The notes under the pieces were generated by a model that had not been told where the DNA came from, did not search any database, and saw only the letters and a program-made list of their open reading frames with translations. This document shows positions 42,313-50,954 of a stretch of DNA of 64,000 nt, piece by piece. Source of the stretch: Microbacterium sp. C5A9 (lineage in GTDB: Bacteria > Actinomycetota > Actinomycetes > Actinomycetales > Microbacteriaceae); assembly GCF_022627955.1 (NCBI RefSeq), contig NZ_JABXGD010000003.1:329918-393917 (forward strand), given 5' to 3'. Within the stretch, counting starts at the first letter, position 1. Each line of letters starts with the position of its first letter. The position numbers were made by a program, and so were the translations under genes.

Positions 42313-43785
42313 ATGGTTCAGATTCAGCCCAGCCCCACCGAGGCCTCCTCGAAGAAAGTCCTGTCGGGATCGCTCGGCGCCACGGCGATCGTCTTCATGG
42401 TCGTCGCTGCCGCCTCGCCTCTGACGGTCATCGGTGGGTCCGCCCCGCTCGGCATCCTGCTCGGCAACGGCTCGGGCTTCCCGGCGCTGTACGCGATCAG
42501 CGCCGTCGTCCTCCTGCTCTTCGCCGTCGGGGTCTCCGCCATGGCTAAGCACGTCCCCAATCCCGGTGCATTCTTCACCTACGTCGGATACGGTCTCGGA
42601 CGCTCGACCGGTCTCGCCTCCGCGTGGATCGCGATGCTCACTTACACGACGATCCAGGTGTCCGTATACGGCTACATGGGGTACGTGCTGAGCTTCACGT
42701 TCGAGGGCTTCGGCATCTCACTTCCCTGGTGGCTGTACTCCGTCGCGGTCGTCGCTCTCGTCGGCCTCCTCGGTTACCGCCACATCGATCTGTCCAGCAA
42801 GGTGCTCGGTGTGCTGCTCTGCGCCGAGGTCGGCATCGTCCTCATCCTCGTGGCTGCCGTCGTGCTCTCCGGTGGCCCCGAGGGGCTGAGCCTGGCGCCG
42901 TTCGAGCCGGCGAACGTCGCGAGCGGTTCGCCGGGTGTGGGCCTGATGATGGCGATCGCCGCCTTCATCGGGTTCGAGGCGACCGCCGTGTTCCGCAGCG
43001 AGGCGCGCGACCCCGACCGCACGATCCCGCGGGCGACCTACATGGCCGTGATCGGCGTGGGCGTGTTCTACACGCTCGCCTCGTGGGGCCTCGTGATGGC
43101 GTGGGGGCCCTCGAACATCCTCGATGAGGCCGCTGCCGACCCCGGAACGCTCATCCTCCGGACGATGTCGGCGTATCTCGGCCCGATCGGCGAGATCATC
43201 ACGAACATCCTCCTCATCACCGCGATGTTCGCGTGCGTGCTGTCGTTCCACAACGTCGTCGCCCGCTACCAGTACTCCATGGCCGGTGCCGGTGTGCTGC
43301 CCGACCGCGTGGCCGCTGTGCACCCCCGGCACATGTCGCCGCACGTGTCCTCGCTCGCGCAGACCATCACGGCGGTCGTCCTCGTCGCGCTGTTCGCAGT
43401 CCTCGGCCTCGACCCGGTGCTGCAGGTGTTCACCTGGTTCGCCGGCGTCGCGACCGTCGCCATCGCCATCCTGATGGCGGTGACCTCGATCGCGGTGATC
43501 GTCTACTTCGCCAGGACGCGCAAGGACAAGCGGATCTGGAACACCGTGGTCGCCCCGGTGCTCGGGTTCATCGGGCTGGTGCTCTCGGTGGTGATGATCG
43601 TCGTCTACTTCCCGATCATGGTCGGCGATGCGGATGCCGAGGGGAACCCCGTCTTCGGAGCGGTCAGCTGGTGCCTGCTCGGACTGGTGATCGTCTTCCC
43701 GCTCCTCGGTTACATCCAGGCGGCGTGGATCAGAACCCGGCGACCGTCCGCCTACGCCAAGCTCACCGACGCGATCGCTGGCTGA
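42313..43785 (+). CDS. APC superfamily amino acid permease of the catabolic operon
   Basis: A 490-residue permease with twelve helices beginning LGATAIVFMVVAAASPLTVI. The loop FRSEARDPDRTIPRATYMA is the standard APC signature, and FHNVVARYQYSMAGAGVLPD marks helix 8. ATG 42313 was chosen because AGAAGGG lies upstream and family homology begins there. It is the first gene of an operon with an ornithine-cyclodeaminase-like enzyme, an FAD oxidase and RidA, so it probably imports their substrate, an amino acid or amine. Confidence 0.9.
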   Translation: MVQIQPSPTEASSKKVLSGSLGATAIVFMVVAAASPLTVIGGSAPLGILLGNGSGFPALYAISAVVLLLFAVGVSAMAKHVPNPGAFFTYVGYGLGRSTGLASAWIAMLTYTTIQVSVYGYMGYVLSFTFEGFGISLPWWLYSVAVVALVGLLGYRHIDLSSKVLGVLLCAEVGIVLILVAAVVLSGGPEGLSLAPFEPANVASGSPGVGLMMAIAAFIGFEATAVFRSEARDPDRTIPRATYMAVIGVGVFYTLASWGLVMAWGPSNILDEAAADPGTLILRTMSAYLGPIGEIITNILLITAMFACVLSFHNVVARYQYSMAGAGVLPDRVAAVHPRHMSPHVSSLAQTITAVVLVALFAVLGLDPVLQVFTWFAGVATVAIAILMAVTSIAVIVYFARTRKDKRIWNTVVAPVLGFIGLVLSVVMIVVYFPIMVGDADAEGNPVFGAVSWCLLGLVIVFPLLGYIQAAWIRTRRPSAYAKLTDAIAG

Positions 43786-43789
43786 GGCC

Positions 43790-44980
43790 ATGAGCGCGAT
43801 CACCACTGTCCCGACCACCCCCTCCCCGAACAGGAACCTCATGCCCCTGCCCCACGTCGATTTCCTCTACCTCTCCGAAGCCGACATGATCGCGGCCGGA
43901 GTGACCGATATGCACCAGTGCGTCGACACCATGGAGGAGATGTTCGCGCTGTTCGCCGCCGGCGACTACCGCATGACCGGTGAGAGCAACGATTCGCACG
44001 GCGCGATGATGACGTTCCCCGAGGCGTCGCCGTTCCCGAACATGCCGGTGCCCACCGAGGACCGACGGTTCATGGCGATGCCGGCGTACCTCGGCGGAGA
44101 CTTCCAGACGACCGGCGTCAAGTGGTACGGATCCAACATCGCCAACCGCGAGAAGGGTCTTCCGCGGTCGATCCTCATGTTCACGCTCAACGACACCGAC
44201 ACCGGAGCGCCGCTCGCCTTCATGTCGGCGAACCTGCTGTCCGCATACCGCACGGGTGCCGTACCGGGTGTCGGTGCGCGGCACTTCGCCCGCAAGGACT
44301 CGCGCGTCGCGGGGATCGCCGGACCCGGCGTCATGGCACGTACGGTGCTCCTGGCCTTCATGGATGCGTGCCCCCTGATCGACACGCTGAAGATCAAGGG
44401 GCGAGGAGCGGAGAGCCTCGAGCGCTTCCAGGAGTGGGTGCGCGAGGAGTTCCCGACGATCACGACGATCGAGGTCGTCGACTCGATCGAGGATGTCGTC
44501 CGGGGCAGCGACCTGGTGAGCTTCTGCACCACGGGCACCGGTGCCGGCGGGTCGGAGAACTACCCCACGATCCTGCGGGAGTGGATCACGCCCGGGGCGT
44601 TCTTCGCGATGCCCTCGCTGTGCAACACCGACGACTCGCTCCTGGAGAGCGACATCACCAAGGTCGTCGATGCGTATGGGTTGTACGAGACCTGGTACGA
44701 CGAGTTCCCGAAGCCGTCGTTCGAGCACATTCCGATGGTCGGCCAGAAGTGGATGGATCTCGTGAAGGCCGGAGAGCTCTCGCGTGACGAGCTCGTCGAC
44801 ATCGGCGATGTCGTCTCCGGAAAGCGGCCAGGTCGGCAGAGCGACGACGAGATCGTCATCATGTCGGTCGGCGGGATGCCGGTGGAGGACGTCGCGTGGG
44901 GGACGAAGGTGTACCGCAACGCCCTGGAGCGCGGCATCGGCCAGAAGCTGAACCTGTGGACCGAGCCGGCGCTCGCATGA
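43790..44980 (+). CDS. Ornithine cyclodeaminase/mu-crystallin family enzyme
   Basis: A 396-residue member, longer than the usual 320-350. It has an N-terminal extension of about 25 residues. Lys111 in TTGVKWYGSN and SAYRTGAVPGVGARH (151-165) are substrate-pocket signatures of the family, and VAGIAGPGVMARTVLLAF (173-190) is the nucleotide-binding motif. Family members deaminate or reduce amino acids, imines and ketimines with NAD(P). It begins four bases after the permease and its stop overlaps the oxidase start (ATGA). A related long subgroup has been named tyramine oxidase subunit B in databases; I cannot confirm that here. Confidence 0.85.
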   Translation: MSAITTVPTTPSPNRNLMPLPHVDFLYLSEADMIAAGVTDMHQCVDTMEEMFALFAAGDYRMTGESNDSHGAMMTFPEASPFPNMPVPTEDRRFMAMPAYLGGDFQTTGVKWYGSNIANREKGLPRSILMFTLNDTDTGAPLAFMSANLLSAYRTGAVPGVGARHFARKDSRVAGIAGPGVMARTVLLAFMDACPLIDTLKIKGRGAESLERFQEWVREEFPTITTIEVVDSIEDVVRGSDLVSFCTTGTGAGGSENYPTILREWITPGAFFAMPSLCNTDDSLLESDITKVVDAYGLYETWYDEFPKPSFEHIPMVGQKWMDLVKAGELSRDELVDIGDVVSGKRPGRQSDDEIVIMSVGGMPVEDVAWGTKVYRNALERGIGQKLNLWTEPALA

Positions 44981-46188
44981 GTGCGGCAGAGGTCATCCGG
45001 ACCGTCGACGTCGCGGTGGTGGGTGCAGGCTCCATGGGGTCGATGGCGCTGTGGCATCTCGCGAAATCGACGGGGATGTCCGTGCTGGGCGTCGAGCAGT
45101 ACGGACCAGCGCACGGCCACGCAGCGTTCGCCGGTGAGTCGCGTCTGTTCCGTGCGGCGAACAAGGAAGGCGCGCTCTACACGGCCGCTGCTCTCGAGGC
45201 CAGAGCGCAGTGGACCGAGCTGGAGCGTGAGACCGGCCGCCAGCTGCTGCTGAAGACCGGCGTCCTCGCGGTCGCGCCGGAGGGGCATCCGTTCCTCGAA
45301 TCCACCCAGCGATCGATCGTGGAGGGCGATCTGCCGCACCGGTACCTCGATGCCGCGGAGCTCCGCCGGGAGTATCCGCAGTTCACCGTCGAGGACGGCG
45401 ACATCGGGATCATGGACGTGCTCGGCGGCGGGTTGCGCTCAGAGCTGGCGGTGGCGACCGCGCAGCGGGCCGCGATCAGGCGCGGGGCGGAGATCCTGTA
45501 CAACACCCCGGTGCTCGGCATCGATGAGGGCGAGAGCGGTGTCGTGATCTCGACATCCGAGGGGATCATCCACGCGCAGAAGGTGATCGTGACGACCGGT
45601 GCGTGGACGACGAGGATCGTGCCGGAGCTGCGCGACCTGGTGAGTGCGATCGCCATCCCGCTCACGTGGTTCATGCCGGAGGACATCAGCGAGTTCACCC
45701 CTGATCGCTTCCCATGCTGGATGCGGGACCTGGACGGCGACCATGCCTTCGGCGTCCCCACACTCGACGGCTACTCGGTCAAGATCGCCCCCACGACCCG
45801 CATCGAGACGATCGAGGACCCTGACACCGATCCCCGCGAACTGTCGCGTGAGCAACTGCGGCGATGCACGGCGATCGCCACCCGGATGTTCCCCGGCATC
45901 CTGCCCGAGGTGGTCCGGTCGTCCATCCACCCCGAGTCGACGACGGCTGATCATGTCCCGATCCTCGACGTCTCCGAGTCGGGGCGGATCGTCATCGGAG
46001 CCGGGTTCTCCGGCAACGGCTTCAAGTTCTCGCCCGCCTACGGGCGAGTACTGGCGCAACTCGCCGCCAGCGGGTCGAGTGCGCTGCAGCACCCCCTGTT
46101 CACGCTTGGTCACCACCGGCGCCGTGCTCAGGCGCGCGCCGACGATCTTGTCCTCGCAGACGACTATCCGGTCCTCCAGGGCCACTGA
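44977..46188 (+). CDS. FAD-dependent amine/N-methyl-amino-acid oxidase (DAO family)
   Basis: A 403-residue flavoenzyme of the glycine/D-amino-acid oxidase family, closest in layout to monomeric sarcosine or N-methyltryptophan oxidases. GAGSMG at residues 16-21 binds FAD; AGESRLFRAAN follows, and the C-terminal GAGFSGNGFKFSPAYG closes the FAD site. Where sarcosine oxidases hold flavin covalently through a Cys, this protein appears to read RSSIHPESTTADH, so FAD is probably not covalently bound. It would oxidise an amine to an imine, producing H2O2. It is coupled to the cyclodeaminase-like gene and followed by RidA, which hydrolyses imines. Confidence 0.87.
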   Translation: MSAAEVIRTVDVAVVGAGSMGSMALWHLAKSTGMSVLGVEQYGPAHGHAAFAGESRLFRAANKEGALYTAAALEARAQWTELERETGRQLLLKTGVLAVAPEGHPFLESTQRSIVEGDLPHRYLDAAELRREYPQFTVEDGDIGIMDVLGGGLRSELAVATAQRAAIRRGAEILYNTPVLGIDEGESGVVISTSEGIIHAQKVIVTTGAWTTRIVPELRDLVSAIAIPLTWFMPEDISEFTPDRFPCWMRDLDGDHAFGVPTLDGYSVKIAPTTRIETIEDPDTDPRELSREQLRRCTAIATRMFPGILPEVVRSSIHPESTTADHVPILDVSESGRIVIGAGFSGNGFKFSPAYGRVLAQLAASGSSALQHPLFTLGHHRRRAQARADDLVLADDYPVLQGH

Positions 46189-46205
46189 CACGAAAGACGG
46201 AACCG

Positions 46206-46616
46206 TTGATCATCACCAGTGTGAAGAGCGGAAGCAAGTTCGAGACCCTCGCGAGCTACTCGCGGGCCGTCGCGATCGGCGACTGGATCTTCGTCTCGAA
46301 CACCGCCGGCATCGACTACGAGACGCGGACCCTGCCCGACACGGCGGCAGAGCAGCTGCGTCTCGCGATCGCCACCGTCGCGCGGGCGCTCGCCGCCGTG
46401 GATTCATCGCTCTCGGACGTCGTCCGGATCCAGGTCTTCGTTCCCGACGCGTCCGATCAGGACGAAACGATCGAGGTGCTCGGCGAGCTGTTCCGCGGCA
46501 TCGACCCGGCGCTCACCATGACGCGCAGCCCGCTCGCGGGTGAGTACAAGGCCGAGATCGAGGTGACGGCGCACCGCGGGGCGGGGGCGGCGCGGCGTAC
46601 GCAGATCGATCTGTGA
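46206..46616 (+). CDS. RidA family enamine/imine deaminase
   Basis: A 136-residue RidA (YjgF/YER057c/UK114) protein. The family hydrolyses reactive 2-aminoacrylate-type imines to keto acids and ammonia. YSRAVAIGDWIFVSNTAGID and the C-terminal RSPLAGEYKAEIEVTAHRG are family patterns; the family's usual catalytic Arg in a VRI motif is present (SDVVRIQVFVPD). The start is TTG 46206, with a weak GACGGA ribosome site, because no ATG fits. It sits 17 bases behind the FAD oxidase, which would generate imines, making a coherent detoxification or completion step. Confidence 0.9.
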   Translation: MIITSVKSGSKFETLASYSRAVAIGDWIFVSNTAGIDYETRTLPDTAAEQLRLAIATVARALAAVDSSLSDVVRIQVFVPDASDQDETIEVLGELFRGIDPALTMTRSPLAGEYKAEIEVTAHRGAGAARRTQIDL

Positions 46617-46667
46617 GCACTCGGCGACTCGGGGTGCGGGGTCTCGGATGCGGTCGCCGCTGACCGG

Positions 46668-47621
46668 TCAGCGGACCTCGCTCGCGTCGGACAGGCGTCG
46701 CGACAGGGCGGTCGCGGCGTCGCGCAGCTCGGACGGGCCGACGACGCGGAACGGGACGTCGAAGCGGGCGATCGAAGCGAGGACGCCGATCCACGACCAC
46801 GACCCGACCGTGACGCGGCACGAGGCGGCGTCGACCGCTTCGACGGTGCCGTCGCGCCCGAGCCACTGCGCGGCCTCGCGGGCGGGCAGGTCGAGCACGA
46901 GCTCGCCGATGCAGGGCCAGCGGTCGTCGGCATCCGACCCCTTCGCCCGCGCGGCGAGGTAGGTCTGAGCGTCGGCGGCAGGGAGTTCGCGGGGCGTGAA
47001 GGCGGGGCCGGCGGGGATGCGCGGGGTCATGCGATCGAGCCGGAAGATGCGCCAGTCGTCGGCATCGAGATCCCACGCCAGCAGGTACCAGCGACTCTCT
47101 CGGGCGACGACGGCGTGCGGCTCGGTGCGTCGGGCCGGGAGGTCGTGGTTCTCGCCGTAATCGAAGCGCAGCACGTGTCGATCGCGCACGGCCGCGCTGA
47201 CCGCCTCGAGCACCGCGGGATCCACCCGCGTCTCGTTCTCGACGCCGGTGAAGCGGATGCCGTCGACCCGATGCCGCAGGCGCGACGGCATGACCTGCCG
47301 CACCGTCGCGAGTGCGCGCGCCGCGCCCTCGTCGATGTCGATCCCCGTCGCGGGCACGCTCTGCAGGGCGACGGCGATCGCGACGGCCTGCTGGTCGTCG
47401 AAGAGCAGAGGAGGCAGCTCAGAGCCCGCGGCAAGCCGGTATCCGCCATCCGGGCCCTTGATCGCGCTGATGCGATAGCCGAGTCCGCGCAGCCGATCGA
47501 CATCTCGTCGCACCGTGCGGGGCGTCACGTCGAGGCGGTCGGCGAGCACCTGTCCCGGCCAGTCGCGTGGAGTCTGCAGCAGCGAGAGCAGGGTGAGCAT
47601 GCGCGAGGAGCTGCCGGTCAT
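46668..47621 (-). CDS. WYL-domain winged-helix regulator
   Basis: A 317-residue regulator. The N-terminal winged helix of DeoR type (MLTLLSLLQTPRDWPGQVLA, DRLDVTPRTVRRDVDRLRGL) is followed by the linker GYRISAIKGPDGGYRL and a WYL domain (residues about 140-225) with SRWYLLAWDLDADDWRIFRL in the position of the name-giving motif. WYL domains bind ligands or nucleic acid. The start ATG 47621 sits seven bases from a -10-like CAGAAT; an earlier ATG at 47630 is possible. It diverges from a VOC-family gene, the likely target. Confidence 0.87.
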   Translation of the reverse strand: MTGSSSRMLTLLSLLQTPRDWPGQVLADRLDVTPRTVRRDVDRLRGLGYRISAIKGPDGGYRLAAGSELPPLLFDDQQAVAIAVALQSVPATGIDIDEGAARALATVRQVMPSRLRHRVDGIRFTGVENETRVDPAVLEAVSAAVRDRHVLRFDYGENHDLPARRTEPHAVVARESRWYLLAWDLDADDWRIFRLDRMTPRIPAGPAFTPRELPAADAQTYLAARAKGSDADDRWPCIGELVLDLPAREAAQWLGRDGTVEAVDAASCRVTVGSWSWIGVLASIARFDVPFRVVGPSELRDAATALSRRLSDASEVR

Positions 47622-47722
47622 AGCTTCCATTCTGCGTCAGGGAGAGGACCGAAACTGTCCGCTTCTGTTGCGAGTGTGGATCTCGACGGAGAATCCGTCG
47701 CTCAGACGATCGAGGAGAGATC

Positions 47723-48187
47723 ATGACCATCGCAACCACCACCCACCTCAACTTCCGCGGCACGGCTCGGCAGGCACTCGAGTTCTACGGGGCCGTCTTC
47801 AGCGGCGACGTGACGATCGCGACCTACGGCGACCTCGGGATGCCGGCGGGAGCGCCCGGCGCCGACACGGTCGTGTTCGGGCAGGTCGAGAATGCCGAGG
47901 GCTTCCGGCTCATGGCGTACGACATCCCGGGCACATCCGAAGACCTCGTCGCGACCGCGGGGACGACATCGCGGGAAAACGGGACGACCCTCACCGACCG
48001 CACGTTCTTCCAGTCGCTGCGCGCCAACTCGCTCGACGAGCTCACCGGCTACTGGGATGCCCTCGCGGACGGCGGTTCGATCGTCGAGCCGCTCGCGGCA
48101 TCGGCGTGGTCGCCCGGATTCGGCATGCTGACCGACCGGTTCGGTGTGACGTGGGTGCTCGACGTGCGGGCTGAGTACGCCGGCTGA
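47723..48187 (+). CDS. VOC superfamily (PhnB-like) protein
   Basis: A 154-residue glyoxalase-fold protein. THLNFRGTARQALEFYGAVF is the PhnB-like opening, and a repeat of the fold is seen in RANSLDELTGYWDALADGG and GMLTDRFGVTWVLDV. The family includes metal-dependent isomerases, dioxygenases and antibiotic-binding proteins; metal ligands cannot be fixed by eye. GAGGAGAG precedes the start. It diverges from a WYL regulator, so it is probably inducible. Confidence 0.85.
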   Translation: MTIATTTHLNFRGTARQALEFYGAVFSGDVTIATYGDLGMPAGAPGADTVVFGQVENAEGFRLMAYDIPGTSEDLVATAGTTSRENGTTLTDRTFFQSLRANSLDELTGYWDALADGGSIVEPLAASAWSPGFGMLTDRFGVTWVLDVRAEYAG

Positions 48188-48208
48188 GTCGAGTGCGAGC
48201 GGCGCCGC

Positions 48209-49558
48209 TCAGTTCTTGCCGGAACCGCCGGAGTCGCCCGAGTTCCCGTTGTTCCCGTTGTTCCCGTTGTTCCCGGAGTTCCCGTTGTTCCCGCTGTTGC
48301 CCGACTTGCCCGAGTTCCCGGGGTTCTCACCGTTTCCCAGGTCGCTGACGACCTCGACGGGAGCGGCGGAGGGTTCCTGCATCGCGGAGTCGGCGGGGGT
48401 GGATGCGGTGCGGGCGACGGTGCCCGAGGCGGCCCTGCCGATGTCGGACGCCGGGGTGGTGAAGGCGGCGAGCCCGACGACGAGCGCTCCGGTCGCGGCC
48501 AGCCCGGCGGCACCGGCGATCACGCGGTTGCGTGTGCGAGTGCGGCTACCGCTGCTCGACTTCGGCTCGGCGGTGCCGGTGCCGGCATCGGCGCCGGCGT
48601 CGGCCGCCGGAAGCGCGGCGGTGGCGCCGGTGGACCCGGATGCGGCGTCGGCGGACCCGGAGGCCGCGACGGTCGCTGCGGCCGCCGCCGCGACGGCCGC
48701 ACCGTCGCCGTTCGCGGAGTAGCCGCGCAGAAGACCGCGTACGGTGCGCGCCACTTCGGCCGCGGTCGGGCGATCGTCGGGCTCGAGTCGCGTCATGCGC
48801 CTCAGCAGATCGCGCCACTCCTCGGGGACCGTCTCGGAGATCGTCGGGGCCTCCGACAGCCGCGCGATCGCGGCCGCGCGGCCCGACAGGAGCGACGGGT
48901 ATCCGGGTTCGCCGGTGAGCGCCTCGAGAACCACGAGACCGAGGGCGAAGACGTCGACGGGCGTGCCCGGATCGAGATCGCGCAGCTGCTCGGGGGCCAT
49001 GTATGTCAGGGTGCCGAGCACGATGCCCGGGGTCGTCAGCCGGGGGTTCTCGACCGAGCACGCGATGCCGAAGTCGGCCAGCTTCGCCGAGACCGCTCGC
49101 CCGGCGCGGCCGCGAGCGAGCAGCACGTTCGACGGCTTGACATCGCGGTGCACGATCCCTGCGGCGTGCACGGCAGCGAGCCCCTCGGCGAGGTCGCGGG
49201 TGATGCGGGCGACGTCACGCGGCGGCAGCGGCCCCGCGGCCATGCGCTCGGCGAGCGTCGGACCGTCGACGAACTCCATCACGAGGTACTGCGGGCGTCC
49301 GGGGGCGAGCTGCGCATCATGCAGGGTGACGAGCGACGGGTGGCTCAGCGAGGCCAGCAGCGCCTTCTCGGTGTGGGCGCGCTCGATCGATGCGATCGGC
49401 CCTTCGCCCTCGTGGATCATCTTGATCGCGACCGTGCGTCCGAGGTGGGAATCCTCGGCACGGTAGACCGTCGCCATTCCCCCTCTGCCGACGCGATCAT
49501 GCAGCACGTATCGTCCATCGAGCAGTGCCGCGGTCGGCGACATGACTTCCAGCGTCAT
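48209..49558 (-). CDS. Membrane-anchored serine/threonine protein kinase
   Basis: A 449-residue PknB-type kinase. GRGGMATVYRAE (24-36), Lys46, the catalytic loop HRDVKPSN (137-144) and DFG (162-164) are intact, so it should be active. The kinase domain ends near 280. An Ala/Gly linker and one membrane helix (about 346-366, VIAGAAGLAATGALVVGLAA) lead to an extracellular tail that is not PASTA but a Gly/Asn-rich repeat (about residues 408-449, NSGNNGNSGNN). GAGGAG precedes the ATG. Regulation by extracellular ligand through PASTA domains is excluded; the tail may be structural or a wall contact. Confidence 0.92.
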   Translation of the reverse strand: MTLEVMSPTAALLDGRYVLHDRVGRGGMATVYRAEDSHLGRTVAIKMIHEGEGPIASIERAHTEKALLASLSHPSLVTLHDAQLAPGRPQYLVMEFVDGPTLAERMAAGPLPPRDVARITRDLAEGLAAVHAAGIVHRDVKPSNVLLARGRAGRAVSAKLADFGIACSVENPRLTTPGIVLGTLTYMAPEQLRDLDPGTPVDVFALGLVVLEALTGEPGYPSLLSGRAAAIARLSEAPTISETVPEEWRDLLRRMTRLEPDDRPTAAEVARTVRGLLRGYSANGDGAAVAAAAAATVAASGSADAASGSTGATAALPAADAGADAGTGTAEPKSSSGSRTRTRNRVIAGAAGLAATGALVVGLAAFTTPASDIGRAASGTVARTASTPADSAMQEPSAAPVEVVSDLGNGENPGNSGKSGNSGNNGNSGNNGNNGNNGNSGDSGGSGKN

Positions 49559-49752
49559 CGAGCGCTCCTCGTGCAGGCATCCGGGTCCTGCCGCATTTCA
49601 CGTTAGCCCCGCAGGGCGAAGACGGTCCTGGGGTTGACGTTCGCCGCGAATCGTGGATGCAGTCCGATCGGTCGGTGTCGGGCGGGGCTGTCAAGGCCCT
49701 GCTGCCTGTCAGGCCCGTCACGTAGAAAGGAGGGAGATCGAAAGGACGTGGC

Positions 49753-49980
49753 ATGGCCGCAGGTGACATCGAGACGTTCCAGCGAGACGGGATCTGGTTC
49801 AACCGCATCGAGGGCGAATCCCGCACTCTGGGGTCGAGCTTCGAGACAGAGGACGAGGCCATCCGGGTCGGGCGCGGAGCAGCGGCGGCGCGGCAGGTCG
49901 TGCACACCGTGCGCACCGAAGAGGGACCGTCGGACACCGGCAACCTGCACGACTGGCACCCGCGCGACCTCATGAACTGA
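49753..49980 (+). CDS. DUF2188-like small protein
   Basis: A 75-residue soluble protein. The core FQRDGIWFNRIEGE followed by FETEDEAIRVGRGAAAARQV resembles DUF2188 domains, small alpha/beta proteins with a W-x-V/F strand and a helix that carries the EAxxxGR pattern. AAGGA is six bases before the ATG. Its stop overlaps the start of the BKACE gene by one base, so they are coupled. No function is assigned to the family. Confidence 0.65.
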   Translation: MAAGDIETFQRDGIWFNRIEGESRTLGSSFETEDEAIRVGRGAAAARQVVHTVRTEEGPSDTGNLHDWHPRDLMN

Positions 49981-50735
49981 TGGGCGCGGTGACCGAGGCG
50001 TCAGAACGACGGATGCTGGTGCAGGTCTGCCTCAACGGCGCGCGCGATGTCACCGAGCACCCGGGCCTGAGTGCCGACGCGACCCTCGCCGCCGCGGATG
50101 CGGCGAGAGCCGTGGCTGCGGGCGCGCAGGAGATCCACGTGCACCCGAAGGATGCCGAGGGTCGCGACACCCTGGACGCCACTCACGTCACGAGCTGGTT
50201 GCGGGCGTTGCGGTCAGCCTGTCCCGATGTGCCGATCGGGGTGACCACGGGGGCGTGGATCGAACCCGACGTCGAGAAGCGACTGATCTCCATCTCGGAG
50301 TGGACCGAACTGCCCGACTACGCATCAGTGAACTGGCACGAGGCCGGCGCCGATCGCGTGGCCGCTCTGCTGGTGAGTCGGGGCGTCGGCGTCGAGGCAG
50401 GCATCTGGGACCCGACCGGCCTCGAGGCGTGGAGCATCTCACCCTCGCGCGCACAGTGCACGCGGGTGCTGATCGAGCTGCCCGACGAAGCTGCCGAGGG
50501 GGTGCGGCGGCACGCCGAGGGGCTGATCGCCCACGTCCGGATCGATGAGCCGAGCGCTTCGATCCTGGTGCACGGAGAACAGCGATCCGCCTGGCCGGCG
50601 CTGACCCTCGCTGTCGAGCTCGGCGTCGACTCGCGCATCGGGCTGGAAGACACCCTCGCTCTGCCCGACGGCAGGATGGCCCCCGACAACGCGTCGCTCG
50701 TGCGGGCGGCATCCGCCCTGGCCCACTCGACCTGA
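49980..50735 (+). CDS. Beta-keto acid cleavage enzyme (BKACE/DUF849 family)
   Basis: A 251-residue enzyme of the 3-keto-5-aminohexanoate cleavage protein family. Members condense acetyl-CoA with a beta-keto acid and release acetoacetate plus a CoA thioester, using a zinc ion. EIHVHPKD is the HxH metal motif, VQVCLNGARD the first strand, GVTTGAW the substrate strand and SRIGLEDTLALPDG the conserved Glu segment near the end. It is shorter than the usual 270-300 residues but keeps the motifs. It is coupled to the DUF2188-like gene and followed after about 220 bases by a PatB-like lyase. Substrate unknown. Confidence 0.85.
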   Translation: MGAVTEASERRMLVQVCLNGARDVTEHPGLSADATLAAADAARAVAAGAQEIHVHPKDAEGRDTLDATHVTSWLRALRSACPDVPIGVTTGAWIEPDVEKRLISISEWTELPDYASVNWHEAGADRVAALLVSRGVGVEAGIWDPTGLEAWSISPSRAQCTRVLIELPDEAAEGVRRHAEGLIAHVRIDEPSASILVHGEQRSAWPALTLAVELGVDSRIGLEDTLALPDGRMAPDNASLVRAASALAHST

Positions 50736-50858
50736 CGACGCGACGCCGTCCACGGGGCGACGGAATCGTCATGAGTCCGCCCGTCACGCATCGAAACGGG
50801 AATCGCCCAGAGACCGCGGACGTACCTAGTCTGGAAGACCGATCGTGAAGGAGCGCCC

Positions 50859-50942
50859 ATGTCTGAGACCTCGACCACGACGAGTGGCCGCAGGGGCATC
50901 CGTCGCGGGGACGCCGCTGTCCGATGTCGGTTCGCGGGCTGA
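50859..50942 (+). CDS. 27-residue upstream open reading frame before PatB-like gene
   Basis: ATG 50859 has an AAGGAG ribosome site five bases upstream, better than many full genes here, and encodes MSETSTTTSGRRGIRRGD followed by AAVRCRFAG and a stop. It ends 12 bases before the PatB-like start. It contains a single Cys near the end and basic stretches. It could be a leader peptide that reports cysteine supply, or a remnant of a longer gene. No family recognised. Confidence 0.4.
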   Translation: MSETSTTTSGRRGIRRGDAAVRCRFAG

Positions 50943-50954
50943 GAGACGCCGATC

